Below, piece by piece: positions 8,688 to 17,958 of a stretch of 64,000 nt of DNA (position 1 is the stretch's first letter; each line of letters begins with the position of its first letter). The stretch is from Aeoliella straminimaris (GTDB taxonomy: Bacteria > Planctomycetota > Planctomycetia > Pirellulales > Lacipirellulaceae), in assembly GCF_024054565.1 (NCBI RefSeq), contig NZ_JAMXLR010000055.1, forward strand, positions 1 through 64,000, read 5' to 3'. Under the pieces are notes generated by a model that made no database searches, was not told where the DNA came from, and saw only the letters and a list, made by a program, of their open reading frames with translations. Position numbers and translations under genes: made by a program.

Positions 8688-9308
8688 TCAATCTCCAAGC
8701 AGGTTCAAAGTGACCCCGCTCATACGGGGATCGTCCGGGGCTATTTCGACTCCGTGTTTTGTTTGCGCATTATTACTCGCTGACAGAGTCTCCTTGCCAT
8801 TGGGTAGTTTCTTGGATACTTGCACACGGTAGTATCCCAGGTGTACTCCGGCCTCGTCTGGATCGCTGGAGATTCTCATGTGAGCAACTCCGTCCGAGTC
8901 AGTAACTCCCTGGGCTTGTTTGATGCTTGGCCCCAAAAAGCTCTCGGGGATGAAAGTCACCTCGGCATCGGAGACAGGTTGTCCGCCCTGCTTCACCGTA
9001 ACGGCGAGCCTTGTTAGTGCCAGTCCCGAATTCTTCCAGACCGCGATTCGCTTGTCGATCTCGTCGGCGGATACTTTGCCATCACCATCCAGGTCGGCAC
9101 GTCGAAGTGAAGACTGAAGGGCAGGGCACTGGTCAAGCTCGTTGCCACCAATCACTCCATCTCCGTTGCTGTCGTACTCGGCTATCGCTGCTTCGGAGGC
9201 ATCACCAGCGACTCCAGGTGCCGCCAGACGCGACTGACCGCCACCGCAACCAATGCTTACTGGCAGGGCCAGTAACGCTACGTGCCATATTGCAGACTTC
9301 CCAGGCAT
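8688..9308 (-). CDS. EF-hand lipoprotein with carboxypeptidase-regulatory-like domain
   Basis: A 206-aa predicted lipoprotein. The N-terminus has a hydrophobic stretch ending in a lipobox-like ALPVSIGC. Residues 45-90 contain two EF-hand loops, DSNGDGVIGGNE and DLDGDGKVSADE. Residues 95-200 form a beta-rich segment (LAVTVKQGGQPVSDAEVTF, then YYRVQVSKK and a polar tail) like the carboxypeptidase-regulatory/transthyretin-like lipoproteins that follow DUF1559 genes in planctomycetes. GAAGGAAG lies upstream of the ATG at 9308. It is 72 bp downstream of the DUF1559 gene and probably shares its transcript. Role: cell-envelope, calcium-binding; a substrate cannot be named. Confidence 0.85.
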   Translation of the reverse strand: MPGKSAIWHVALLALPVSIGCGGGQSRLAAPGVAGDASEAAIAEYDSNGDGVIGGNELDQCPALQSSLRRADLDGDGKVSADEIDKRIAVWKNSGLALTRLAVTVKQGGQPVSDAEVTFIPESFLGPSIKQAQGVTDSDGVAHMRISSDPDEAGVHLGYYRVQVSKKLPNGKETLSASNNAQTKHGVEIAPDDPRMSGVTLNLLGD

Positions 9309-9380
9309 TCATCACTTCCTTCTAAATAAACGAGCACGCAAATCGTATTTGATGGCATCGATCGACACCTCAAAAAGTCC

Positions 9381-10409
9381 CTAGTTGGCACCGTCCGTGA
9401 TGTTGCCATCGTTGACAACCCCCATCCAGCGATAGGCAACCATATCGATGTCGTACTTAATCCTGTTCACCGATCCGTCACACATCAACATTCCAAAGGC
9501 ACCCGAGTGGGCTCCGCCGAAGGCATAATCGTCCAGAACACCCGGACGATCCTGGTGAGGGATCAGACTGGGGTGAGTGCTCCGATGCTGGTCACGATTG
9601 TAACCTGAGAACATTGACTCGTTATCGCCGAAGTCGTAGGTAGAACTGCCCGACGCGAATGAGCCCTCGTAACTTTCGGGGCGTTGGTACTTTTCACCGA
9701 CCATGAAGGTCTTAGAACTTCCGTCGACGATGTCCTTCATTTTCACCCGACTACGCAAGTAGCAGACACCGTTATGTGGTGGAGCCCAACGCCACAAGGC
9801 ACTTTGTGCCACATTGAGGTTAGGCGGGCCGGCTGCATTGGAGGCAGCCTCAGGAATTGCAGGATCACCGCTGCAGGCGGCGTAGTCGCTCTTGCCCGCT
9901 AAATCCCCCACGGAGAAATTAATGTTCTTGGGAGCCCAGTGATTCTTAGGGGCCGTTGGTTTGGAAGCGCGTTTGGTTGGGCAAATGAAACCAGGGGGTT
10001 GGGTTTGCGATAATTGAGTCAAGGCAATACGTTTGTCGGCGTCGCTCTGACCGGCGCCCATGTCTCGGAGTGTGCCCAGTTCCATGTAAGGTAGCACGTT
10101 GTAAACCCAACCGCCGGGTTGATCGACTCCGTAGCCCAGGTCGGGATCTCCCTGCCAGTTCCAACCCCATCCACCTGTCGGAAAGTGTTTGTGCGTGCCG
10201 TGATGGTTCTGCCAGGCAAGGCCGATTTGCTTGAGCTGATTGGTGCACTGCGTGCGTCGCGCAGCCTCGCGAGCAGCCTGCACCGCCGGCAGAAGCAACG
10301 CGACCAGGATGCCGATGATAGCAATGACGACTAATAGTTCGACAAGTGTGAATCCTGAAAAACGAGACGAACTTCCCGTTTGCCTGGGCTTGAAAAGGGA
10401 AGAGCACAT
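9381..10409 (-). CDS. DUF1559 prepilin-type protein
   Basis: A 342-aa protein of the large planctomycete DUF1559 family. The N-terminus holds a type IV pilin-like cleavage/methylation signal, GFTLVELLVVIAIIG, followed by the family's LLPAVQAAREAARR helix (residues 18-55). The C-terminus holds the family motif FGGAHSGAFGMLMCDGSV. AAGGAGT precedes the ATG at 10409. Such proteins are presumed to be exported and processed by a prepilin peptidase and to form part of pseudopilus or surface structures; the precise role is unknown. It lies between the LamG array and the EF-hand lipoprotein, all on one strand with gaps under 140 bp. Confidence 0.93.
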   Translation of the reverse strand: MCSSLFKPRQTGSSSRFSGFTLVELLVVIAIIGILVALLLPAVQAAREAARRTQCTNQLKQIGLAWQNHHGTHKHFPTGGWGWNWQGDPDLGYGVDQPGGWVYNVLPYMELGTLRDMGAGQSDADKRIALTQLSQTQPPGFICPTKRASKPTAPKNHWAPKNINFSVGDLAGKSDYAACSGDPAIPEAASNAAGPPNLNVAQSALWRWAPPHNGVCYLRSRVKMKDIVDGSSKTFMVGEKYQRPESYEGSFASGSSTYDFGDNESMFSGYNRDQHRSTHPSLIPHQDRPGVLDDYAFGGAHSGAFGMLMCDGSVNRIKYDIDMVAYRWMGVVNDGNITDGAN

Positions 10410-10478
10410 CGCTGACTCCTTCGACTCATAGGGGATAAAGAAACCTCAAGATTGGTTGCTTAGAAGTTCTGCTACGGG

Positions 10479-12383
10479 TTATTCCATTGGTTCTGTGAAT
10501 CCGCTATACCAATCCACTTCCCCCACCACCGAAGATGACCGAGCACATTTGCGGTGCAGGAACAACAATCCTGCCACACCACCTAGCATCACTACACTTA
10601 CTCCGCCGGGTTCCGACACGCTGTTTACTGGGACACTGTCAGTTAGCAAACTAGTGGCAGTTGTGGTGCCAAAATTCGATTTCCACAAGCTGTAGTCCGC
10701 TAGGTCTATCAAGCCATTACCACTGCCGTCCGCGCCAGTACCGGCGGCGATGGTGCTGCCAAGCGAGTTTCGCCAAACGGTGTAGTCGGCCAAGTTGACG
10801 GTGCCGTCGTCATTGTAATCGCCCGGTATTGGCGCGAAGGGCACAATCGATCGCAGTGTTTCGGGAGCGTTGGTGGTAATGCCGTCGACTCCGATGTCGA
10901 TCAATTCCTGCATGCGAAGCAGGCTATCCACGGTCCAAACGTGCAGTTCCAGACCAGCCGCATGAACCATGGCGACCGTAGATTCGTTAATCGATCCACC
11001 GTCTCCCCAGTCGATGAAATCCAGCCCGGCGTTGACGGCATTACTGATGATAGAACCATTGAGCGATCCGCTTCCCAGTCCGCCCAGTTTCACTTCGGAG
11101 TCAAGTTCGCGGACATCTTCGAGGAAATTCCAGTCGAACGCGATGATCACTGATTCGTCCAGCACGCCCAATCCACTGAGATCATCGACAAAAGCGGAGG
11201 CACTACCGGTTTTGCGTTCTATCAGAGGCGTCATGCCATTGGCGAAGATGGTTTGTACGGCCTCCGTCATAGTCGGGACCTGTTCGCCGGAAAACTCGGA
11301 GGAGAACCAACTGCCTGCGTCGAGGCCATCGATGTATCCCACGTAATCGCTACTGGCAACCGCTCCCGATCCGTTCGTTGTGCGGTCGAGCGAACTATCG
11401 TGCATGACAATCAGCCGGTCATCACGCGAAACTCGCACATCGAATTCCACGTAGTTGGCGAAACCGGCCGCCGCCGTAAATGCAGCCAACGTGTTTTCGG
11501 GAGCAACTACCGAATTGCCCCGATGGGCTTCGACGATGATGGAGGGATTGTCTGGTGGTTCTGGAACAATAGGCTTGATGGCGGGATTGGCCGCGCCAAT
11601 GGCGTTCCCAACGCCGTTGTTGTACAGGTACTGGGCTTCTGCCAATCCCAATGCTCGGTTCCACACCCCTAAATCGGCAACTCCCCCCTTGAAGTGACTA
11701 CTTGATGAGTACGGCGCACTGCCCGTCACCTGAGAGCCAATTCCAGCGACTTGTCCCGATCGTACAGCGGCTGTCATCCCAGCTGCCGAAAGCGCTCCGG
11801 CAAGTTCGCCGTTGTAGTAGATGCGGGCTTCGCCCTCACCATCGTAGACGCCCATCACATGCAGCCAGTCAGTGGTGTTGAGCAACGAGGCCGGTACTCC
11901 TGGTCGAGCCGCGCCACCGGCAGTGGTGGTGACCTTGAATCGCAATTCATCGTTGTTCTTGTCGAGATAAAGAACGTAGTTGTCTGGCTGAGAATCGAAG
12001 ATGCCGGAATAAGATCCGGAAATATTCGCGGGCAACTGATCCAGTTTCACCCACGCGGACAGCGTAACAGCATTTGTTCCAATGTCCATGTCGAGACTGT
12101 TAGGAATGAGGACGTCCTGGTTCGTTCCATTCAGTTGTAAGCCGGCGCCAAAAATACCGTCGATCCAGACCGGTGCATTGCGCAATGAACCGTTGTCGGC
12201 AACCACTCCTCCCGGTGCCGAATCGAAAGCCGTACTTCCTGAGTTCTCATCGAGCGCCCAGTAGCTCAGCAACCCATTGTGCAATGGCACAGAAACCGCC
12301 ATGGCAGACTGAGCCAACCATGGCCAAGCAATGCCAAGGAAGAAACAAAGTGGTGCTCTTTTCAAGAAACTACATCTGTGCAT
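10479..12383 (-). CDS. Secreted LamG-glycerophosphodiester phosphodiesterase with dockerin-like motif
   Basis: A 634-aa secreted fusion. A signal peptide ending near QSAMA is followed by a LamG/concanavalin-like domain (about 35-250, starting LLSYWALDENSG), then a GDPD domain (about 282-520) with VEAHRGNSVVAPENTLAAF, EFDVRVSRDDRLIVMHDSS and DRTTNGSG, which supply the His, Glu/Asp and second His of the metal-dependent active site. Next comes GDYNDDGTVNLADYTVWRN and a second half-repeat, then a degenerate sorting signal (VSEPGG, hydrophobic stretch, HRKCAR). GDPDs split glycerophosphodiesters into an alcohol and glycerol-3-phosphate. Unusually, about 24 polar residues follow the basic cluster. 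It is the third gene of the LamG array. Confidence 0.88.
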   Translation of the reverse strand: MHRCSFLKRAPLCFFLGIAWPWLAQSAMAVSVPLHNGLLSYWALDENSGSTAFDSAPGGVVADNGSLRNAPVWIDGIFGAGLQLNGTNQDVLIPNSLDMDIGTNAVTLSAWVKLDQLPANISGSYSGIFDSQPDNYVLYLDKNNDELRFKVTTTAGGAARPGVPASLLNTTDWLHVMGVYDGEGEARIYYNGELAGALSAAGMTAAVRSGQVAGIGSQVTGSAPYSSSSHFKGGVADLGVWNRALGLAEAQYLYNNGVGNAIGAANPAIKPIVPEPPDNPSIIVEAHRGNSVVAPENTLAAFTAAAGFANYVEFDVRVSRDDRLIVMHDSSLDRTTNGSGAVASSDYVGYIDGLDAGSWFSSEFSGEQVPTMTEAVQTIFANGMTPLIERKTGSASAFVDDLSGLGVLDESVIIAFDWNFLEDVRELDSEVKLGGLGSGSLNGSIISNAVNAGLDFIDWGDGGSINESTVAMVHAAGLELHVWTVDSLLRMQELIDIGVDGITTNAPETLRSIVPFAPIPGDYNDDGTVNLADYTVWRNSLGSTIAAGTGADGSGNGLIDLADYSLWKSNFGTTTATSLLTDSVPVNSVSEPGGVSVVMLGGVAGLLFLHRKCARSSSVVGEVDWYSGFTEPME

Positions 12384-12521
12384 GGATTGCGTTCTGACGG
12401 CTCTTCGGTTCTCAACAACAGTGCAGTCGTCAAATCTACAACGGCCTGGGTCACCAATCTAGCGCCGCTGCATTTGAAGACCGCCATGTCAATTGCTTCT
12501 AAGGACAATAGCGATCAGGAA

Positions 12522-14306
12522 TCACTCACACGATTTGCCCCTCCGCGTTAGGCACGCCAACGCGCCTAGCGATGTGACTAACAGCAGCGCACACGAAGCA
12601 GGTTCGGGAACTGCAGAACTAGCTAGAACACCGCCACCGGCAGACTGACCGAAGTGCGACTTCCAAAGAGAGTAATCCTCGGTGCCCACAATTCCATCAC
12701 CACTGCCATCGGCGCCGGTACCTGCAGAGACGCTGCTACCCAATGTGTTGCGCCAGACGGTGTAGTCAGCCAATCCGACAGTTCCGTCGCCGTTGTAGTC
12801 CCCAACAAGCAAAGTCGTTTCGGGAGCATTCATCGAGAGATAGAGAATCTCCGCTTCGCTCAATGCCGACTCGTAGATGCGAAATTCGTCGAAGATCGAG
12901 CTTCCCAGATGGTTCCCGGGCCCACCGCCCAGGAAGAATGTATCACCCGGGTCTCGCCAGGGGCCGGTGGACTGCCCCTGAAATTCGCCATCGATGTAAA
13001 TCGATGCGATCAAGCTATCGCCATCACGTTCCCATGTGTAAGCGTAGTGATGCTCCGCCAGCGAATCTTCGAACAGAAAAACGTTGTATTCAAGCCGAGT
13101 AGCACCACGATCCGCTCGTGCAGCGAAGCGGCCATCTTCATAGATCCAAGCTTCCCAGTCGTTAGCTTGCGAAGAATTGGCCCACAGCGTTTGGTAATTG
13201 TAGAGCTTGTCGAGCGAAGCCCGCATTGCGATCGTGCCGGATTCAGCCAGCTTATAATCGACCGATAGATAGTCACCGGGATCCGTGTCCGTCGAAGTCG
13301 ATAGCGGATTCTCGGTCAGATTGAGTCCTTGTCCAAAGGTTGTCGCAGTGTAAAGCGTGTCGTTCCTACCGGCCACATCATTCAGCGTGGCGTCGAGTGT
13401 GGGACCACCTGTTCCTTGGTTAGCCATGTTTCCATTGAAATCGTAATAGATCACGGGTTGCGCCGCAGGCTGTACTGGCGTTAACGACGAAGCCGGGGAA
13501 ATGTTGGGATTAGCGGCCCCCACGGCATTGCCAGTACCACTGTTGTAGAGATACTCGGCCTCCGCCTGTCCGAGAGCGCGATTCCAGACTGCTACGTCGG
13601 AAACGCTTCCCTGAAAAAGACTGCTGGGTTCATGAGGAGGGTCCACTCCCGGCTGGCTGCCGATGCTGGCAATCTGGCCCGCACGCACGATATCGACGAG
13701 TCCTATGGCAGAATGCCGGTCGGCCAACTGACCGTCGAAGTAGACTTCATTCGATCCTTTGATACCGTCAAAAACCCCCATCACATGGTGCCATGTTGTG
13801 GTATCAAGATCTCTTGCAGGAATACCAGGGCGTTCGGCACCACCTCCCGATGTGGTAGCCTTGAAACGCAACTCGTTGTTCCCTTTGTCCAGGTACATCA
13901 CATAATTATCAGGGTTCGAATCGTAAATGCCGGAGAAGCCTCCTGCAATGTCGGCTGGTAGCTGGTCGAGTTTCACCCATGCCGAGAGGGTCAGTCCACT
14001 GGAGTTGAAATCCATGTCGGTGCTGGCAGGTATCAGTACGTCCTGGTCAACGCCGTTGAACTGCAAACCAGCGCCGAATTGACCGGCAATCCAGGTAGGG
14101 CCGTTCCGTACTTCACCATTGTCCAACACGCTCCCTGCAGGACCATTATCGGCTGCCGTGGTACCGGATCCCTCATTGAGGGGCCAGTAGCTTATCAGCC
14201 CATCCTGCAACGGCACGGCCATTGTCGGATTGACTAGGCCGAACCACACCAATCCAATACCGGCGAAAATTGCCAACGACATCCCGCGCAGCTGGTCAAA
14301 CCTCAT
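12522..14306 (-). CDS. Secreted double-LamG protein with dockerin-like motif and PEP-CTERM tail
   Basis: A 594-aa protein from the ATG at 14306, chosen because it begins the signal peptide (MRFDQLRGMSLAIFAG) and follows GGAG; an upstream extension of the frame has no signal-peptide character. Domains: LamG 1 (about 35-255; LISYWPLNEGSGT), a linker, LamG 2 (about 270-485; FFLGGGPGNHLGSSIFDEF), then GDYNGDGTVGLADYTVWRN with its second half, then PEP-CTERM (SAVPEPASCALLLVTSLGA plus basic end). The predicted role is glycan or matrix binding at the cell surface. It is closely similar along its length to its neighbour at 14401-15978, so the two are tandem duplicates. Confidence 0.88.
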   Translation of the reverse strand: MRFDQLRGMSLAIFAGIGLVWFGLVNPTMAVPLQDGLISYWPLNEGSGTTAADNGPAGSVLDNGEVRNGPTWIAGQFGAGLQFNGVDQDVLIPASTDMDFNSSGLTLSAWVKLDQLPADIAGGFSGIYDSNPDNYVMYLDKGNNELRFKATTSGGGAERPGIPARDLDTTTWHHVMGVFDGIKGSNEVYFDGQLADRHSAIGLVDIVRAGQIASIGSQPGVDPPHEPSSLFQGSVSDVAVWNRALGQAEAEYLYNSGTGNAVGAANPNISPASSLTPVQPAAQPVIYYDFNGNMANQGTGGPTLDATLNDVAGRNDTLYTATTFGQGLNLTENPLSTSTDTDPGDYLSVDYKLAESGTIAMRASLDKLYNYQTLWANSSQANDWEAWIYEDGRFAARADRGATRLEYNVFLFEDSLAEHHYAYTWERDGDSLIASIYIDGEFQGQSTGPWRDPGDTFFLGGGPGNHLGSSIFDEFRIYESALSEAEILYLSMNAPETTLLVGDYNGDGTVGLADYTVWRNTLGSSVSAGTGADGSGDGIVGTEDYSLWKSHFGQSAGGGVLASSAVPEPASCALLLVTSLGALACLTRRGKSCE

Positions 14307-14400
14307 AGGAAGAACTCCGAATATAATTCTTAAATAGCAGGGGCGAGCATGCCATGATTGACGCGACGCCCCGAACAAGCACTCCGATTGTGTCGAGCGA

Positions 14401-15978
14401 TTAGCTTGCACTTCGATGCCGGTACCAGACGCCGGTTGATGCGATGCAAAGCAATATCATCAGCAGGCTGCCCGGTTCAGGGACTTCGGCAAGATAGAGG
14501 ATTTCGCTGGCGGTCAGTGGAACATCGTAAATGCGAAATTCGTCATAGATACCTTTTCCCAAATGGTTGCCTGGCCCTCCTCCAAGGTAGAAGGTAGAAC
14601 CAGGAGCCATCCAGTTTTCCGTTGAAACTTCGCGCAGCACACCATCGATGTACAGGCCGGCTTCCATAATGTCGCCTGATCGCTCCCAAGTAAAGGCGAT
14701 ATGGTGATCCTCGCCGATCCCGCCGACCAAAGTTAATAAGTAGTCGAGGTTCGAGGCGTTTGCAGCATTGTTTCCACGGGCAGCGAGTCGCTCGTTGCCG
14801 TAGACCCAAGATTCCCAAGCGTTCGAATGAACTGAATTTGCCCACACGGTCTGATAGTTATATGAACTCTCGGACGAAAATTTGAGTTCGATCGTCCCTT
14901 GGTCAGGCAAGTTGTAGTCGACTGAAACATATTGTCCCATGTCGGCGTCAGCTTCTGTCGAGGCCGTCGCCTCGGGGTTCGCAGACAAGTCCAATCCTTG
15001 CCCGTGGTTGGTAGGGGCAAATTGTGGACCCGTCATCCCTGGCCCATCGTGAAACACACCGTCCAATGCTGCTCCACCAGTACCCTGGTTTGTCAAATCG
15101 CCGTCCATTGCGTAGTAAATCACGGGTTGGGCAGTTGGCTGCGTAGGAACGAGTGGCGCTGCCGCAGCAATGGAGGGATTCGCGACTCCCACCGCATTGC
15201 CTGTTCCGCCATTGAACAAGTACTGAGCCTCCGCCTCGCCCAGCGATCGCGTCCACAAGGCCACATCGGAGATCCCCCCTTCATAGAAGTTGCTCGCGGT
15301 GTGCGGAGCATCGGTGGTTGGCTGCGATCCCAGCGAAGCCACCTGCCCAGGGCGGACAGTTCCGACAGTGGTAGGCATAGAGGCAATGTCAGCTAGAACG
15401 CCATCGTAGTAAATCTTTACCGACCCAGCCGTGCCATCGTAAACACCCATTACATGGTGCCAGTCGGTGGTGTCGAGCATCGCCGCGGGTATACCGGGAT
15501 GTGCACTAGTCGATGTGCCGTTGGCATCGGTGACTTTGAACCTCAGCTCGTTGTTCCCCTTGTCAAGGTACATGACGTAACTATCGGACTGGGAATCTAG
15601 GACACCGGCGTACGAACCGGCGAGATCGGCGGGGAGTTTATCGAGTTTCACCCATGCCGACAGGGTCACGGCGTCGCTGCCCAGGTCCATATCAACACTG
15701 TTGGGAATCAACACGTCTTCCGTACCAGTGAACTGCAATCCGGCATTGAACATGCCATTGATCCATGCAGGTGACTCGCGAAGAGTACCGCTGTCGGCAA
15801 CCGCACCTCCAGCAGCGGTGTCCCCCGCTTCGGTGCCAGAACCTTCGGCCAGAGACCAATAGCTAATCAACCCATTCTGCAATGGGGTCGACTGAGCCTG
15901 GGTTGTGGACCAATGTCCAGCTAAAACGCCTCCAGCAATTGCTGCCGTCATGCTCCAACGCAGAAATATTTTTCTCAT
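14401..15978 (-). CDS. Secreted double-LamG PEP-CTERM protein
   Basis: A 525-aa protein from the ATG at 15978 (GGGAGAA upstream). The signal peptide (MRKIFLRWSMTAAIAGG) is followed by LamG 1 (about 35-245; LISYWSLAEGSGTEA) and LamG 2 (about 260-480; FYLGGGPGNHLGKGIYDEF), then a short PEP-CTERM region (EVPEPGSLLMILLCIAS, then YRHRSAS). Unlike its neighbour it lacks the dockerin-like insert before the sorting signal. It is the first gene of the minus-strand run leading through two more LamG proteins, DUF1559 and the EF-hand lipoprotein. Anchoring would need an exosortase, which is not in this window. Confidence 0.88.
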   Translation of the reverse strand: MRKIFLRWSMTAAIAGGVLAGHWSTTQAQSTPLQNGLISYWSLAEGSGTEAGDTAAGGAVADSGTLRESPAWINGMFNAGLQFTGTEDVLIPNSVDMDLGSDAVTLSAWVKLDKLPADLAGSYAGVLDSQSDSYVMYLDKGNNELRFKVTDANGTSTSAHPGIPAAMLDTTDWHHVMGVYDGTAGSVKIYYDGVLADIASMPTTVGTVRPGQVASLGSQPTTDAPHTASNFYEGGISDVALWTRSLGEAEAQYLFNGGTGNAVGVANPSIAAAAPLVPTQPTAQPVIYYAMDGDLTNQGTGGAALDGVFHDGPGMTGPQFAPTNHGQGLDLSANPEATASTEADADMGQYVSVDYNLPDQGTIELKFSSESSYNYQTVWANSVHSNAWESWVYGNERLAARGNNAANASNLDYLLTLVGGIGEDHHIAFTWERSGDIMEAGLYIDGVLREVSTENWMAPGSTFYLGGGPGNHLGKGIYDEFRIYDVPLTASEILYLAEVPEPGSLLMILLCIASTGVWYRHRSAS

Positions 15979-17958
15979 GAGTCGCAAGTTCTCCCTTCAC
16001 AGTTGTGAATCAACAGTACGGCAAACTTCACCAATCGTGAGTTAGCCGAAGAACGTTCCCACATTCATCCGAGTTGCCGCTGATTTAGCACAAAGCTAAA
16101 GAGGTGCTGTGCCATCAAATTGAATAAGAATCGCTGTAAAGTCCGCCTTGGGCATCAAGGTTCCTTTCTCGCAAGCCCAACCCTCACGGCAATAAAGTCG
16201 CCATTCTGCCGGCGAAATCAACTGAATAACTCGTGCTGACATGTACTCATGTCGTAACGCGTAACCCCAAACTCAGTTTCTATACGGTGAGAAAAGAGGT
16301 GACGCGATCAGCATAATGGCTTGGCCTACCGAGGTACAACAACTTTCTGATCCGATTTCGCGCAATTCTCATAATTCAGGCCGAAGACACACTTCAATGC
16401 GACGTAGCGAAACATGATGTTGCTCAGCTACGCAGATCGAGGGCACTAACATTGGAATCCGGACATCCCTATACGCTTTTCAAGTGGAACGTGTAAATAC
16501 CCGCAAGCACTGGCTCTTCGCCGGAGGGTTACAAGCGACCTCGCTGTCTGCTTATGACGGCTCTAGGCTCTATCTTCGAATAGTAGCTGGAGCGACTTGG
16601 CCTTGTGAGCGCTTCGCTTACGCGGGTTAGCAGACTGCGTCAAGTTCTGTGGCGTCGCGAGGCAGCAATGCAGAGAGAATTGCGGACATCGGTCGACTCA
16701 CCGCGCCTGCAATTGGCTGCCATGCGAACTCAACGAGGATGCGTCGGCTTCGCTCGGTTGACCATCGAGCTCCGGCGAGTCGGTCTTGACGACCTTGGCA
16801 GTTTGCCGGCCCACCAGCCTCACCGATGTAGGGGGGCATGGCGACTACCACTCGGGTCACCGCAATCCGCGTCGGCGCAGCTCCCCTCAGCGGCTTCGAG
16901 ACAACGGAAACTTTCCGAGGCGTGTACAACCGCTGGCGTTAGCTCTGCTCATCCCTCCCTGCTTTTTTAGCCCCAAGCTCCATCTCTCCTTGGACTCGGG
17001 GATATGGACGCATGGCCCCAGTGCAAGCCTGGGGGACGAGGGGGAAAAAGCTCGCGTCGCGTCCCTGCCGTATGGCTTCGTTCTCATTGCAGCCTGGGAA
17101 ACAAATCATCCGCCGAAAGCTCCACCTCCTCCGTCTCGACCGGTTATGCTTCAGCTTCGGGGTAAGAAAACACCACAGGAACACCGCCACCCTCATCGAT
17201 CGACTACTACGTTCACTTCTACCCGAAGAGCGGCCACTTGCTGACCCATAAGTGGCGAATGTGAAGCGTGCCTTCGACCGCGAGCCCAAAAGGCCAAACG
17301 ACGCTTTCGCCAAACCGGTACATATGCACACGAGGCTACAAGCTGGAGGATTTGTGGAACAGGTTCCGCGCCGTGAAGGCCACCATGCGCGACGCAGGGA
17401 AGCTGACAGCCCGGTCATGGTGAGTTTACCTTGAGACGTGAGAACGGCTTCTCCCTTTCTTTGACAAGCTAGAGCCGGTTGAAGAGCTTGGTCCCATAGA
17501 CTTCGAGAGCCCCCAGGCGGCGATGGAATTGAAGTGGGGACCGACTACTGGCTTACCGTAACACCAGGGGCGCACCTTTTTTGGTGGCAGCGAACCCAGG
17601 TCAAGGCACGGGGGGACGTACGCGTGGCCAGTTCTTTAAACCGCACTCCCTGGGTAGCGATTGGTTCCATCAACTGCTAACGCCCTGTTCTCGGAAACAC
17701 CACGATATGTTCGCCCCGTAATCGTGTGAGAAGTTGCACCCACCGTGGCACGAACGCCGTTATCTATCGATGGCCGCCGACAGACCAGGCAGGCCACACT
17801 CAGCATGGGCTGTCGTGGCATGCGCGACCAGGCATGGCAGGCAAATGAAGCGAAAATACAGCTTCCGGTGATACTGTATCGCGGGCTGAAACTGCTATAA
17901 TGCACGAGCTCTCAGCTAAACTTCCACTGGCGGTTACACGCTTTACGGCTAGTTTGCG
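15979..17958 (+). other. Long region without an intact gene
   Basis: Nearly 2 kb between the LamG array and the divergently transcribed kinase gene. Open frames exist on both strands (the longest about 150 codons), but they overlap one another, lack domains or RBS, and have shadow-like composition. Only the stretch at 17220-17561 looks like decayed coding sequence. The promoters of the two flanking divergent operons must lie here, but no convincing -35/-10 pair was identified. Confidence 0.6.
17220..17561 (+). pseudogene. Possible decayed coding stretch of unknown identity
   Basis: One frame reads protein-like sequence interrupted by stops: YPKSGHLLTHKWRM, stop, then GYKLEDLWNRFRAVKATM and RDAGKLTARSW, stops, then FDKLEPVEELGPIDFESP and a terminal stop at 17559. 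Charged/hydrophobic alternation and the shared frame suggest a broken gene. I do not recognise the family; a mobile-element origin is possible but not shown. Confidence 0.3.

Noticed and set aside
16939..17418. 159-codon minus-strand frame in the large gap
   Set aside because: Ser/Arg-rich with no motif; overlaps a more protein-like plus-strand frame.
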